Shown piece after piece: positions 9,181 to 17,271 of a stretch of DNA of 44,674 bases. The DNA lies in assembly GCA_020441855.1 (NCBI GenBank), contig JAGRLL010000024.1, forward strand, positions 1 through 44,674. The letters run 5' to 3'. The notes under the pieces were generated by a model, which worked only from the letters and a program-made list of their open reading frames with translations, did not search any database and was not told the DNA's origin. Origin of the DNA: Nitratireductor sp. (GTDB taxonomy: Bacteria > Pseudomonadota > Alphaproteobacteria > Rhizobiales > Rhizobiaceae). How positions within the stretch are numbered: the first letter of the stretch is position 1; every line of letters begins with the position of its first letter. A program made the position numbers and the translations under genes.

Positions 9181-10629
9181 CTATGAGGTTTGAAGGGACG
9201 TGCGGTACGCCGAAAGACTAGCTTTCGTGGCGCGGGCGAACGGATAGGGGAGGATGAGCAATATCGCGCCAAGGAGGGCGAACGGCGGTAAGGCCGGTGT
9301 TGCCAAAAGAACAAGTCCGCCCAGTGCGAGGCCCGGCAAAATCGGATCAAGACTGTCTGAGGCGGCCTCCGCGTCCTTCGGCGTGCGGCGAAAGCTTCCG
9401 CGCAGACCTAACAAAGCGTCCATTGTCCCGGCGGCCGAAGGCACGATGAGCATTATCCGGGCTGCCAGAGCGGAAAGCGTGGTCCTGAGATCTGATCCGC
9501 TCCGGGAAGCTGCAGCGAAAATCAAAGGTAATACCGATGACAGATAGACTATGGCGAGGCCCATTCCGGCGAGCGAGGTCATGGGGCCGAGAGCGCCGCT
9601 CTCTATTCTCAGGGCCATTGCCAGACCGCCGCCAATGAGCCCGGCGGCCAGCGGAAGCCCGAAATTTGCCCACGCGGTAAGCTGTGACACGACGTGCAGC
9701 GCCGCCCTTGGCCGGAGGCCGGAGAAGCCCGTCAGGATCGTGCTCATGTTCCCTGCGGCCCAGCGGTAGCGCTGCAAACCCAGGCTACCGACATCGAGCG
9801 GCATCACACCCCGCCCCACGATCTTATCGACGAACCGGCCCCGATAGCCTCGGCGTCGCAATCGCAGTCCCAGCTCGGCATCCTCGGTGATGGTGCGGCC
9901 GCTCCACCCGCCTGACGCTAGCAGGGCACTTCGCCGGATTACGCTCAGCGTTCCGGTAAGCAGCATGGCGTCTGCGCCGTCTGCCAATCGTGCGTGGCGC
10001 ATGAAATAATTTGCAAGTTCAAGAGACAGGCCGGCCGCTTGCCCTTCAGTATTTCTGTAGGCTTGCGGGAACTGAATGAAGTCGTCGTCCCGCAGGCGGA
10101 TCTCATTTTCCACTACCGACAGAAAGTCGGGAGTCACTTCGTAATCGGCATCAACGATGACGATATGCGTGGTATCAGGATGGGTATATTGAAGAGCGAT
10201 ATTGAGGGCGCCGGCCTTTGCGCCTTCAACCCCTTCCTTGTGGAAGAACCGAAATCGCGGCCCCAGTTCTCGGCACAACAGTTCTACCGGTTTCCAGGTC
10301 GCCGGGTCGGAGGTGTTGTTGTCGAGTACGATGACTTCGAAATCGGTTACGCCGTCCTGTCGCGCGAATGCACGCAACGTACGCGAAACCAGCGCTGGTG
10401 GCTCTTCGTGAGCGGCAATGTGGACGGAAAAGCGGAGGGTTCCGCTTTCTTCGTTATCGTCTGGCGCCGCCGGCCGGCTGGACGAAGTTGCGCTCGCCGC
10501 GAATGTAAGGGCCAGCAAAGCAATTTGTCCTAAGACACTCGTCGACACGATCGCTAGTGTGAGTACGGGCGATGCAAGGGTAAGGAGAACCGTTGCCAGG
10601 AACACACTGCGGCTATCCAGCCTCACCAT
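9181..10629 (-). CDS. Membrane-bound processive family 2 glycosyltransferase
   Basis: A 482-aa integral-membrane glycosyltransferase resembling cellulose/chitin/hyaluronan-type synthases. Two hydrophobic segments occupy the first 45 residues (SVFLATVLLTLASPVLTLAI and following). The catalytic GT-A core has the D, DxD, ED and QRYRW set (IVLDNNTSD, VDADYEV, TEDAELGLRLRRRG, QRYRWAAGN), and a cluster of membrane helices follows at the C-terminus. The D,D,D,Q-x-x-R-W set is the hallmark of polymerising enzymes such as NodC and BcsA. I chose the ATG at 10629 because GGGAG lies just upstream and the residues upstream are encoded over a decayed gene on the other strand. It is the first gene of the operon, 53 bp after an EcfG-like promoter. 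Confidence 0.9.
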   Translation of the reverse strand: MVRLDSRSVFLATVLLTLASPVLTLAIVSTSVLGQIALLALTFAASATSSSRPAAPDDNEESGTLRFSVHIAAHEEPPALVSRTLRAFARQDGVTDFEVIVLDNNTSDPATWKPVELLCRELGPRFRFFHKEGVEGAKAGALNIALQYTHPDTTHIVIVDADYEVTPDFLSVVENEIRLRDDDFIQFPQAYRNTEGQAAGLSLELANYFMRHARLADGADAMLLTGTLSVIRRSALLASGGWSGRTITEDAELGLRLRRRGYRGRFVDKIVGRGVMPLDVGSLGLQRYRWAAGNMSTILTGFSGLRPRAALHVVSQLTAWANFGLPLAAGLIGGGLAMALRIESGALGPMTSLAGMGLAIVYLSSVLPLIFAAASRSGSDLRTTLSALAARIMLIVPSAAGTMDALLGLRGSFRRTPKDAEAASDSLDPILPGLALGGLVLLATPALPPFALLGAILLILPYPFARATKASLSAYRTSLQTS

Positions 10630-10681
10630 TTGGAATTCTCCCGAGACGAGCTTGCCCGCGAATGGAGCAGCTGACTCAATG

Positions 10682-10706
10682 AACTCCCGGAAATGAGGAG
10701 CGTTCC
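10682..10706 (-). promoter_or_regulatory. EcfG-like (general stress sigma) promoter of the glycan/catalase operon
   Basis: On the minus strand, GGAAC (10706-10702) is followed after exactly 17 bases by GTT (10684-10682), matching the known alphaproteobacterial EcfG consensus GGAAC-N16/17-cGTT. It lies 53 bp upstream of the first start codon, inside the decayed udgX region. Confidence 0.72.
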
Positions 10707-10714
10707 GATAACAT

Positions 10715-11470
10715 TTGTTAACTGATCTGGACCCCGCCTCTCGCCAGGGTGAGATTGAAGCGATCGGAAATGGCCAAGAAGTACTGGAAGTGCCAGAGAC
10801 GCAATAAATTCCCGAACTGCTTGCCGGCGCTGAAGCGCGTGTTGACGCCATAAGGCAAGCAATGCCAACCACTGCGCCCGAAAGAGCTCAGCGAATAGTT
10901 GGTCGCAATGTGTACGCCGATCCGGAAGCCACGCCACCGTCCTTGGACACGGCGGAAGCTCTCACCGTCTCCTGTCGCAGATGCAGCCTGTGTCAGTCCG
11001 CGACGCAGACCGTGTGGGGGGAGGTGATCCGGACGCGCCACTCATGATTGTCGGCGAGCAAGCGGGTGACATTAAGGATCTGGCAGGGCGTCCCTTCGTC
11101 GGACCTGCGGAGACGCTGCTGCGAGACCTCATGAACGAAGCTGGAATCGTACGGTCAAACACTTCAAGTCTGTGCCGCACGGGAAGAAGCGAATTCATTA
11201 AAGTCCGAATCCGGCGAGATTGACCGGTGTTGATGGTGGCTTAACCTCGAGCGGCGATTTGTCGTTCCGGCCCTAACGCTCGCTTCAGGAGCGACGCCTG
11301 CTTATTCGCTTACCGGAAATGCGGGCCTGCTGAACACGCGCCGGGAACAGGGTCGGCACGAGGATGATATCCTGATAACCTAGCACCCCAGTTAGATCCT
11401 GAGAGCAGGACGAAGCCTTCTGTCCGCAACCAATTGTTGAGCGATCTGCTCTTGGCGGCGGAGTTTGTAT
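10715..11470 (+). pseudogene. udgX: udgX pseudogene (fused TIGR03915/uracil-DNA glycosylase-like protein)
   Basis: Reading across frames reveals a decayed UdgX family gene. In order: a KKYW-like end of the TIGR03915 helical domain (10768-10860; IPELLAGAEARVDAI), the CRRCSLCQSAT cysteine region (about 10973-11015), LMIVGEQAGD and AGRPFVGPAETLLRDL (about 11044-11130), VKHFKSVPHGKKRIH (ends 11198; the UdgX loop with its uracil-linking histidine), EIDRC-WWLNLERRFV (11214-11262), LASGATPAYSLTG (11282-11320) and HPS (11384-11392). At least three frame changes and several stops (for example TAA at 11199 and TAG at 11381) destroy it. The first 200 or so residues of the fusion are absent, replaced by the start of the operon on the other strand. 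Confidence 0.85.
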
Positions 11471-11558
11471 CGGAAGGGCGAGCGCATGCGCGGGGAAGGC
11501 GATCGACACCCTTAAAGACCAGGTAGGAGAGGTCGGTTTTTCTAGGGGGATCTTATCA

Positions 11559-12146
11559 TTGCGGTTTTTTGTCGAGGTCTATGTATTGATAAATATTGAG
11601 AATTTAAGGGGAAGGCTGCAATCCGAGTTGCGGAGTACGCATGCGGGGCTTGATCGGGTGGTATCCCAGTTCAATTTGAGTAGCCGGGCAGGAATCGTTG
11701 GTTTTCTGCGGATGCAGGAGGCTGCGCTCGGCCAAATCCCGTTGGGTGCCTGTAACAGTGCCACCCGTCGTGTCGTTGAAGATCTTGCGACCCGGGCCCG
11801 TCGGGACCTCGACACCCTGAATATTCCGACCCTGATTTTGGAGAAGAATTTCGAAGGCAAACCCGACCGACATGCGCTGGACTATGTCATTGGAGGGTCA
11901 CGGCTCGGCTCTCAGGTTCTCAAACGCCGCTGGAAATCAGCCGCAGTGTCTCTTGGGGGCGTGGGAACTTCGTATATGACGGCGCCGAGCCATCTTGGCA
12001 TCTGGCGCGACTTTTGCGAATTGGCGTCAGATTTCCCGTCAAATACGGAGCATGCCGACACGATCGTGCGCGATGCTTCTGTTGTCTTTGCCCTCTTCAG
12101 GCACGCTGCGGACCTGGCCTATGAGGACATTCATAACTATGCATAA
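11559..12146 (+). CDS. bphO: Heme oxygenase (biliverdin-producing, BphO type)
   Basis: Bacterial heme oxygenase of 195 aa that cleaves heme to biliverdin, the chromophore of the phytochrome encoded next. His28 in LRSTHAGLD is the expected proximal heme ligand, and the distal-helix glycines appear as GGSRLGSQVL. The start is a TTG at 11559, accepted because the ribosome site AGGGGGA (11544-11550) lies 8 bases upstream and the only nearby ATG is out of frame. The stop overlaps the preferred phytochrome start by 8 bp, indicating translational coupling. The bphO-bphP pairing is well established in proteobacteria. Confidence 0.9.
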   Translation: MRFFVEVYVLINIENLRGRLQSELRSTHAGLDRVVSQFNLSSRAGIVGFLRMQEAALGQIPLGACNSATRRVVEDLATRARRDLDTLNIPTLILEKNFEGKPDRHALDYVIGGSRLGSQVLKRRWKSAAVSLGGVGTSYMTAPSHLGIWRDFCELASDFPSNTEHADTIVRDASVVFALFRHAADLAYEDIHNYA

Positions 12147-14703
12147 AGCAAAACCGGACATGAATTCGACAGAAATCGATTTGTCCAATTGTGATCGCGA
12201 ACCCATCCACATACTTGGCCAGGTCCAGAGTTTTGGGTGTCTGCTTGCCGTCTCATCGGACTGGATGATCGTCCACGCGTCAGTGAACTGCGCTGAATTG
12301 TTCGGCCGCGCGGCCAAGGATCTCATCGGGGGACGCTTTGTCGATTTGTTCAGCGAGGAGTCGGTACATCATCTTCGCACTCGGATTCAAACACTCGCTC
12401 ATCAGGACAGCGCAGTACGCGTGTTCGATTACGAGCTTTTTGGTGACGGCCGCCGTTTCGATGTCTCGGCACACCGGAATGACCGATATCTAGTTTTCGA
12501 GTTTGAGATTCGCGAGGAAAATCCCGGGAAGCGGGACGACTCGGGACTTGTTCAGTCGTTAATCGCGCGCGTGCAACGACACCATAGTGTGGAAGCCGTC
12601 TCCAGAGAGGCGGCACGGGCACTGCAGGTGCTGTGCGGCATGGATCGCGTAATGGTGTACCGGTTCGAGGAGGACGGGTCCGGAACGGTTATTGCCGAAG
12701 TATTGAAGGGGCAGGGCGATTCCTATCTCGGTTTGCGCTATCCTGCGAGCGATATCCCCAGACAGGCGCGTGAACTCTACAAACGGAGTTTGTTGCGCAT
12801 TATCGCCGACGTTGACAGTGAAGTCTTCACGATCATTCCCGCTGTAAGCCCCGAGGGCCACCCGCTCGATCTCTCGCTCGCCGTCACCCGTGCTGTTTCC
12901 CCGATACACATCGAGTATTTGCGAAATATGGGCGTGAAGGCATCCCTATCGGTGTCGATTTTGCGCAAAGGGGAGTTATGGGGACTTTTCGCCTGCCATC
13001 ACAATTCGCCGTTGACGCTGGACTACGAGCGCCGCAGCGCGGTTGAACTCTTCGTTCAACTCTTCAACTACGAACTCGCCCAGCTCGAAACGACAGGAGA
13101 GCTGGAGGATGTTGACAGGGCACGAAGCCTACACGATCGGCTGATGTCACAAGTCTCCGGCGGCGAAACTCTGGTCGATGTGTTTGAATCCTTGTCCGAC
13201 CAGATCGCCGAAGTCATCCCATTCGACGGCATCGTGGTCTATTCGAATGGCGTGTTTCGTGCCCAGGGGGCGGCGCCGACCGAGGAAGAGTTTCTGGGAC
13301 TGGCTCGCTTCCTGAACACGGCCCAAACCTCGGAAGTCTTCGCTACTGACTGCATCGCCTCAAGATTTGAAAAGGCGGACAGTTTCGCTGATCGGGCGGC
13401 CGGCCTGCTGGCTCTGCCGATATCGCGGTCACCCCGCGATTACCTCGTGCTGTTCCGTCGCGAAATTGCGCAGTCGGTCAATTGGGCGGGCAACCCTGAA
13501 AAACCGGTGACCGTAGGGCCGAACGGCAGCCGGCTCACGCCGAGGAAAAGCTTTGAGGCCTGGCAGGAGGTAGTGCGAGGGAAATCCGGACCGTGGAAAA
13601 TCTCTGAAAGGCGTGCTGCCGATGAACTCAGGGTAACCTTGCTTGAAGTTGTGCTAAAGCTTGCTGATGAAGCCAGCGCAAACCGCAAGAGAGCGCAGGA
13701 ACAGCAGGAACTCCTGATTGCGGAACTCAATCATCGAGTTCGTAACATACTCAATCTGATCAGAGGGTTGGTTTCGCAGGGACGCGGAAATTCGGTCACT
13801 ATCGAAGAGTACAGCGCGGTGCTGGACAGCCGTATCCATTCGCTTGCGCGTGCCCACGATCAGCTCACCGAGAAGGGGTGGGGATGGGTCTCCCTGTTGT
13901 CGCTTATTCGCACCGAAATAGGAGCTTTCCTTTCGGAAAAATCCGAGAGGGTCGTTATCGAGGGAGTCGACGTTACCTTATCTCCGACTGCGTTCACGAC
14001 CTTGGCGCTGGTCATCCATGAACTCGTGACAAACTCTGCGAAATACGGCTCGCTGAATGACAGCAGCGGGATCGTCCACTTTGGTGTCACGCTCAACGCG
14101 GACGGATCCTGCGCCGTTTCCTGGCGGGAGAGCGGCGGTCCGCCGGTCCAGGCTCCCAAGCGTCGGGGGTTTGGAACGACGATTATCGAGCGCTCCATTC
14201 CGTTCGAACTGAAGGGCAAAGCGGACGTGGCCTATAAGGTCTCCGGACTTGAAGCCGATTTCCTGTTGCCCGCGCCACATGTGGCGGCTGCGACCGGCGG
14301 TCAAGAATTAGAGGCGGGCTCAACAGGTGAAAAAGAAATCGAAGAAGTTCAACTTCGCGGTTCGGCATTGGTCTTGGAAGATAACATGATCATCGCGATG
14401 GATGCCGCGGACATGTTGCGCGACCTTGGAGCAGAAACCGTGCACCTGGCAAGCAGCGTTGTCGACGCATTGCGCATTATGGACGCGCACACCATCGAGT
14501 TTGCCTTGCTCGACGTCAATCTCGGCGATGAAAACTCCCTGCGCGTGGCCGAGCGCTGCGCGCGGTCAAACATTGCGTGCGTGCTGGCCACCGGGTACGG
14601 CAAAAGTGGCGACGCAGTTAAGAGTTTTCCCCAGGAAGTGGTCGTTCGCAAGCCCTACACGATCGAGGATGTAAAGCGGGCGGTAGCGGATGAACTACGC
14701 TGA
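12139..14703 (+). CDS. bphP: Bacteriophytochrome hybrid HWE histidine kinase with C-terminal receiver
   Basis: Red/far-red light sensor kinase of about 854 aa. Cys18 in LSNCDREPIHILG is the biliverdin-linking cysteine, in the PAS domain. The GAF domain carries PASDIP (202-207) and SPIHIEYLRNMGV with conserved His257; a PHY domain follows to about residue 500. The kinase core is HWE type: phospho-acceptor His532 in ELNHRVRNI, N-box HELVTNSAKYGSL and the WRE motif in VSWRESGGP. A receiver domain closes the protein with phospho-acceptor Asp792 in LLDVNLG. I prefer the ATG at 12139, which overlaps bphO; an ATG at 12160 is possible. HWE kinases with receivers feed the general stress response in some alphaproteobacteria, and stress promoters surround this gene, but the link is inference. 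Confidence 0.95.
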   Translation: MHKAKPDMNSTEIDLSNCDREPIHILGQVQSFGCLLAVSSDWMIVHASVNCAELFGRAAKDLIGGRFVDLFSEESVHHLRTRIQTLAHQDSAVRVFDYELFGDGRRFDVSAHRNDRYLVFEFEIREENPGKRDDSGLVQSLIARVQRHHSVEAVSREAARALQVLCGMDRVMVYRFEEDGSGTVIAEVLKGQGDSYLGLRYPASDIPRQARELYKRSLLRIIADVDSEVFTIIPAVSPEGHPLDLSLAVTRAVSPIHIEYLRNMGVKASLSVSILRKGELWGLFACHHNSPLTLDYERRSAVELFVQLFNYELAQLETTGELEDVDRARSLHDRLMSQVSGGETLVDVFESLSDQIAEVIPFDGIVVYSNGVFRAQGAAPTEEEFLGLARFLNTAQTSEVFATDCIASRFEKADSFADRAAGLLALPISRSPRDYLVLFRREIAQSVNWAGNPEKPVTVGPNGSRLTPRKSFEAWQEVVRGKSGPWKISERRAADELRVTLLEVVLKLADEASANRKRAQEQQELLIAELNHRVRNILNLIRGLVSQGRGNSVTIEEYSAVLDSRIHSLARAHDQLTEKGWGWVSLLSLIRTEIGAFLSEKSERVVIEGVDVTLSPTAFTTLALVIHELVTNSAKYGSLNDSSGIVHFGVTLNADGSCAVSWRESGGPPVQAPKRRGFGTTIIERSIPFELKGKADVAYKVSGLEADFLLPAPHVAAATGGQELEAGSTGEKEIEEVQLRGSALVLEDNMIIAMDAADMLRDLGAETVHLASSVVDALRIMDAHTIEFALLDVNLGDENSLRVAERCARSNIACVLATGYGKSGDAVKSFPQEVVVRKPYTIEDVKRAVADELR

Positions 14704-14769
14704 TGGGCGCGTGGGGACCCTTGATCGAATGTTTGGGACGGCCGACAGACGATGCGGTGATACCGGGTT

Positions 14770-15374
14770 CTAGCCAATCCAACGATGAGCAAAACTGAGC
14801 TTTTCGCGGATGACAGGGGTGAGTACGAATGGATAGATGTCCTGCAATCCCATCGAGCGGTTGATGTGATTGAGCGCGATCCCGAGTGAGGCCCCGACGG
14901 TAATCAGACTTTCTGCATCTCGCTCCTCATCGGCGTCATGGCCTTGAGTGCCCAGCCTCGGCGACGTTGATGGTCACCACACCGTCGGCATGTCCCATCG
15001 TGACCCCGACCTTTCCCTTGTCGGTAGATTCCGAAAGCAGGTGGAACACCGGCCTCGGGCCCGGATCGTCCGTCCCAACCATCCCACCTCGCCAGATTTG
15101 ACAGCACCCAGCGCTTGGCCAGTTCGCTTTCCGCCCACAGACTGAGGTTGTCGTTTCGGAAAGTGTCGGGAATCATCTCGGTCTTCGCGCATGAACTGCA
15201 CAATGCGCCGGCACTTCCGGCCGCCCGGTTGCAGCCGATCGTTTCCCGATTGGCACATGGGTTCGACAAGGCGATGAAACGGTCGCCGTCGACATTATAG
15301 GCGAGGTCGCTTCCGCAGGCGAGGTTTTCGAAGGAAAGCGGCGCAGCACAGTCCGGGCAGCTGTGAATTTTCAT
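14770..15374 (-). pseudogene. Zinc-ribbon/putative zinc-binding metallopeptidase pseudogene
   Basis: The start is intact: ATG at 15374, then a zinc ribbon (CPDCAAPLSFENLACGS) and the family region TFRNDNLSLWAESELAKRWV. Near 15035 the frame shifts to STDKGKVGVTMGHADGVVTINVAEA, and the family C-terminus (ALNHINRSMGLQDIYPFVLTP) resumes in another frame to a TAG at 14770. Intact family members, as I recall them, are about 350-380 aa and carry an HExxH-like catalytic motif and several hundred bases between those two parts; here that section is missing. I infer one frameshift plus an internal deletion, so the catalytic core is lost. Without this reading the locus would appear only as a 165-aa hypothetical. 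Confidence 0.82.
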
Positions 15375-15419
15375 GTTCGGTGCCTTCAAAAGTCCGGGCA
15401 CATCGTGTTGGCGAGAAGC

Positions 15420-16226
15420 CTATTGGGGGGACAAGCTGAACTGCCGCGTCCACGACTCCATGGCCTTCACAAAATCGTCGGGGTCGCTGTTCTCGTCTGC
15501 CTCCAGGTAGGGGAGGTCGAGCAAAACATAGCGGTAGCGTGGAAATTCGGATGGACGAGCGACCACGCGCTTGGCGAGCCACAACAAGCTTTCGGGCAGG
15601 CTGCGGTCCTGGCGCAAGGTCGAATAGTAAAGTGCGAGGGGCGAGGCGTTGAGACGGGCAACAAGGTTGGAGAGGTCGGGCAACAACTGACCGCCCTCTT
15701 CACCGGCGGGATCGCGATCGCGGATGAGCGCTGAAAATCCTCGGCCGGCTGCCACGGTTTGCGTGATGTTGAGGACGAAGGTCACTGACAGGGTAAGGAC
15801 GACCATGCCGTTGATTGCCGTCACCATCGACACGTTGTCCCATAGCGAAGACGCGGGGCGCGCGTTCGACGCGCCGACCGTCGAAAAGGCGCTGCCGACG
15901 AATGCCATGGTGTCAAGCCAGCCGGCCGGGTCCGTTGACGATGTCATCACCAGCGACTGCGGGTGGCTGCGGAATATGAGCAGCCAACCAACAGCCGTCA
16001 GAACAATCCACATTATCGCCACGCCGGACATGACAAGCGGACCGGCGAGGCGAACGACCGGATTGCTCCCGGGAGCCCGGCCCAAGATCCGAAAAGCAGC
16101 CCATAATCCGGCCGCGGTGCGGCGTGTCAATGGTCCGGACCTATTGGCACTTATCGTCGTATATCCGAAATCCAGTGCAGTCACGCCGAGCAGCAAGATA
16201 CCGGCGGTCAGGAGCATGATGTTCAT
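15420..16226 (-). CDS. Membrane protein resembling a potassium-channel-like family
   Basis: A 268-aa membrane protein. Helices are at 1-24 (MNIMLLTAGILLLGVTALDF) and 64-85, then a pore-loop-like stretch (SAFSTVGAS, 112-120) and a third helix near 136-153; the remainder is cytoplasmic. The pore-like STVGAS is reminiscent of an ion-channel selectivity turn but lacks a canonical TVGYG, so potassium selectivity is not established. The stop follows a bland C-terminal tail, which could be the natural end or a truncation; homologues would decide. It follows the small protein gene (16254-16469) by 27 bp, so the two probably share an EcfG-like promoter. Confidence 0.72.
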   Translation of the reverse strand: MNIMLLTAGILLLGVTALDFGYTTISANRSGPLTRRTAAGLWAAFRILGRAPGSNPVVRLAGPLVMSGVAIMWIVLTAVGWLLIFRSHPQSLVMTSSTDPAGWLDTMAFVGSAFSTVGASNARPASSLWDNVSMVTAINGMVVLTLSVTFVLNITQTVAAGRGFSALIRDRDPAGEEGGQLLPDLSNLVARLNASPLALYYSTLRQDRSLPESLLWLAKRVVARPSEFPRYRYVLLDLPYLEADENSDPDDFVKAMESWTRQFSLSPQ

Positions 16227-16253
16227 TTCATTGCCAGGCGGCCGTGTGGAAAA

Positions 16254-16469
16254 TCAAGCTGAGCGGAGAGAGGATTCGCCCGGGTAAATCGCCATGCGTT
16301 TTCCACCTTCGCGTCCTGCGTGTGCACCATGTCCAGCGATACTTATCAGTTCGTTGCGTACGGCCTCTTCGGCCTGATCTCGCCGGCCGAAGGGCCCGGT
16401 GTAGCGGCTTCCGCTTTTGTAGAACCACATGCCGCGCCATTTCTCGATTTCGAAAATAGTTTCGTCCAT
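16254..16469 (-). CDS. Small hypothetical protein (71 aa)
   Basis: Starts at the ATG at 16469, with AGGAG about 8 bases upstream. The product (MDETIFEIEKWRGMWFYKSGSRYTGPFGRR) is a short, charged, glycine-rich soluble protein. The WRGMWFYKSGSRYTGPFG core looks like a small beta-rich binding domain, but no family is recognised. An EcfG-like promoter sits 28 bp upstream and the channel-like gene follows, so it is likely a stress-induced accessory of that gene. Confidence 0.7.
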   Translation of the reverse strand: MDETIFEIEKWRGMWFYKSGSRYTGPFGRRDQAEEAVRNELISIAGHGAHAGREGGKRMAIYPGESSLRSA

Positions 16470-16496
16470 CTCGGATCGCTCCTTGTGTCGCCAGTC

Positions 16497-16521
16497 AACG
16501 CACGGCGATTGCGACGGTTCC
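16497..16521 (-). promoter_or_regulatory. EcfG-like promoter of small protein/channel genes
   Basis: On the minus strand, GGAAC (16521-16517), 17 bases, then GTT (16499-16497) matches GGAAC-N16/17-cGTT. It lies 28 bp upstream of the ATG at 16469 and is back to back with a plus-strand copy, separated by 15 bp. Confidence 0.65.
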
Positions 16522-16536
16522 GCTCTGGCGACGGCG

Positions 16537-16561
16537 GGAACTTCCTGCAAGCGGCGGCGTT
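16537..16561 (+). promoter_or_regulatory. EcfG-like promoter of the YqcI/YcgG operon
   Basis: On the plus strand, GGAAC (16537-16541), 16 bases, then CGTT (16558-16561) is a full match to the general-stress consensus. It lies 44 bp upstream of the ATG at 16605 and faces away from the minus-strand site at 16497-16521. Confidence 0.68.
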
Positions 16562-16604
16562 TATTTCCGCGACGCCGCCAAGCGCGTTCAAGGAGATCTC
16601 CAAA

Positions 16605-17270
16605 ATGGCGAACAGTGATGCGTACCGGTTATTTCGGGAGTTCATTCAGGACACGGCATTTCCGTGCGTCGGCGCGAAGTCGGCTCTTGCGCGTGACGCC
16701 CTGACGATGCACCTCGCCGAAGATATCGAACGCGCGAAGGACGATGTCGATATCCATCGCGCCTTGCGAGATTTCAGCGACAGCCTCGATCTGGACAGCC
16801 CGATTGTGAAATCTTTCGTCGTCCTGTTCGACGGGCCTTGCGACCTTGCCGAAGAGGATTTCGAGAAAGCGCTCTGGAACCGATTGCAGTGCCTCCATAA
16901 TCTCGACGTGGTGAGCGGCACTGCCTGGCATCGCAACGTGGATGCCGATCCGAACTCGCCGCATTTTTCGCTGAGCATCGGCGGCGAACCCTATTTCGTT
17001 ATTGGCCTGAATCCGAATGCATCGCGCCCAGCCCGACGATTCTCCAGGCCCGCGATGGTCTTCAACTCGCACCTGCAATTCGAAAAGCTGCGTGCCGACG
17101 GACGGTTCGAGAAGATGAAGGACATCATTCGCCAGCGCGATGCCCAGTTGGCCGGGAGCGTCAACCCCATGCTGAGCGACCATGGAGAGGCTTCCGAAGC
17201 CAGGCAGTACAGCGGCCGTATGGTGAACGACAACTGGAAATGTCCATTCGCGCCCCAGGAGATCGCCTGA
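16605..17270 (+). CDS. YqcI/YcgG family protein (putative heme-dependent N-oxygenase)
   Basis: A 221-aa member of the YqcI/YcgG family. Family members that have been studied are heme proteins that N-hydroxylate guanidino compounds (DcsA in D-cycloserine synthesis; GntA in guanitoxin synthesis). Recognisable signatures are CVGAKSALARDAL near the start, NPNASRPARRFSRPAMVFNSHLQFEKLR in the middle, and the proline/phenylalanine end around NDNWKCPF. I chose the ATG at 16605 because AAGGAG precedes it and it yields the normal family length; the frame opens 95 codons earlier but that part is non-coding. It sits one base before a DUF1989 gene and three genes before a molybdenum hydroxylase, so guanidine- or urea-like chemistry is plausible. 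The substrate is unknown. Confidence 0.85.
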   Translation: MANSDAYRLFREFIQDTAFPCVGAKSALARDALTMHLAEDIERAKDDVDIHRALRDFSDSLDLDSPIVKSFVVLFDGPCDLAEEDFEKALWNRLQCLHNLDVVSGTAWHRNVDADPNSPHFSLSIGGEPYFVIGLNPNASRPARRFSRPAMVFNSHLQFEKLRADGRFEKMKDIIRQRDAQLAGSVNPMLSDHGEASEARQYSGRMVNDNWKCPFAPQEIA

Positions 17271-17271
17271 C

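Noticed and set aside
11341..11365. GGAAC near 11343 as a possible EcfG site for bphO
   Set aside because: No GTT follows at 16-17 bases, so it does not match the consensus.
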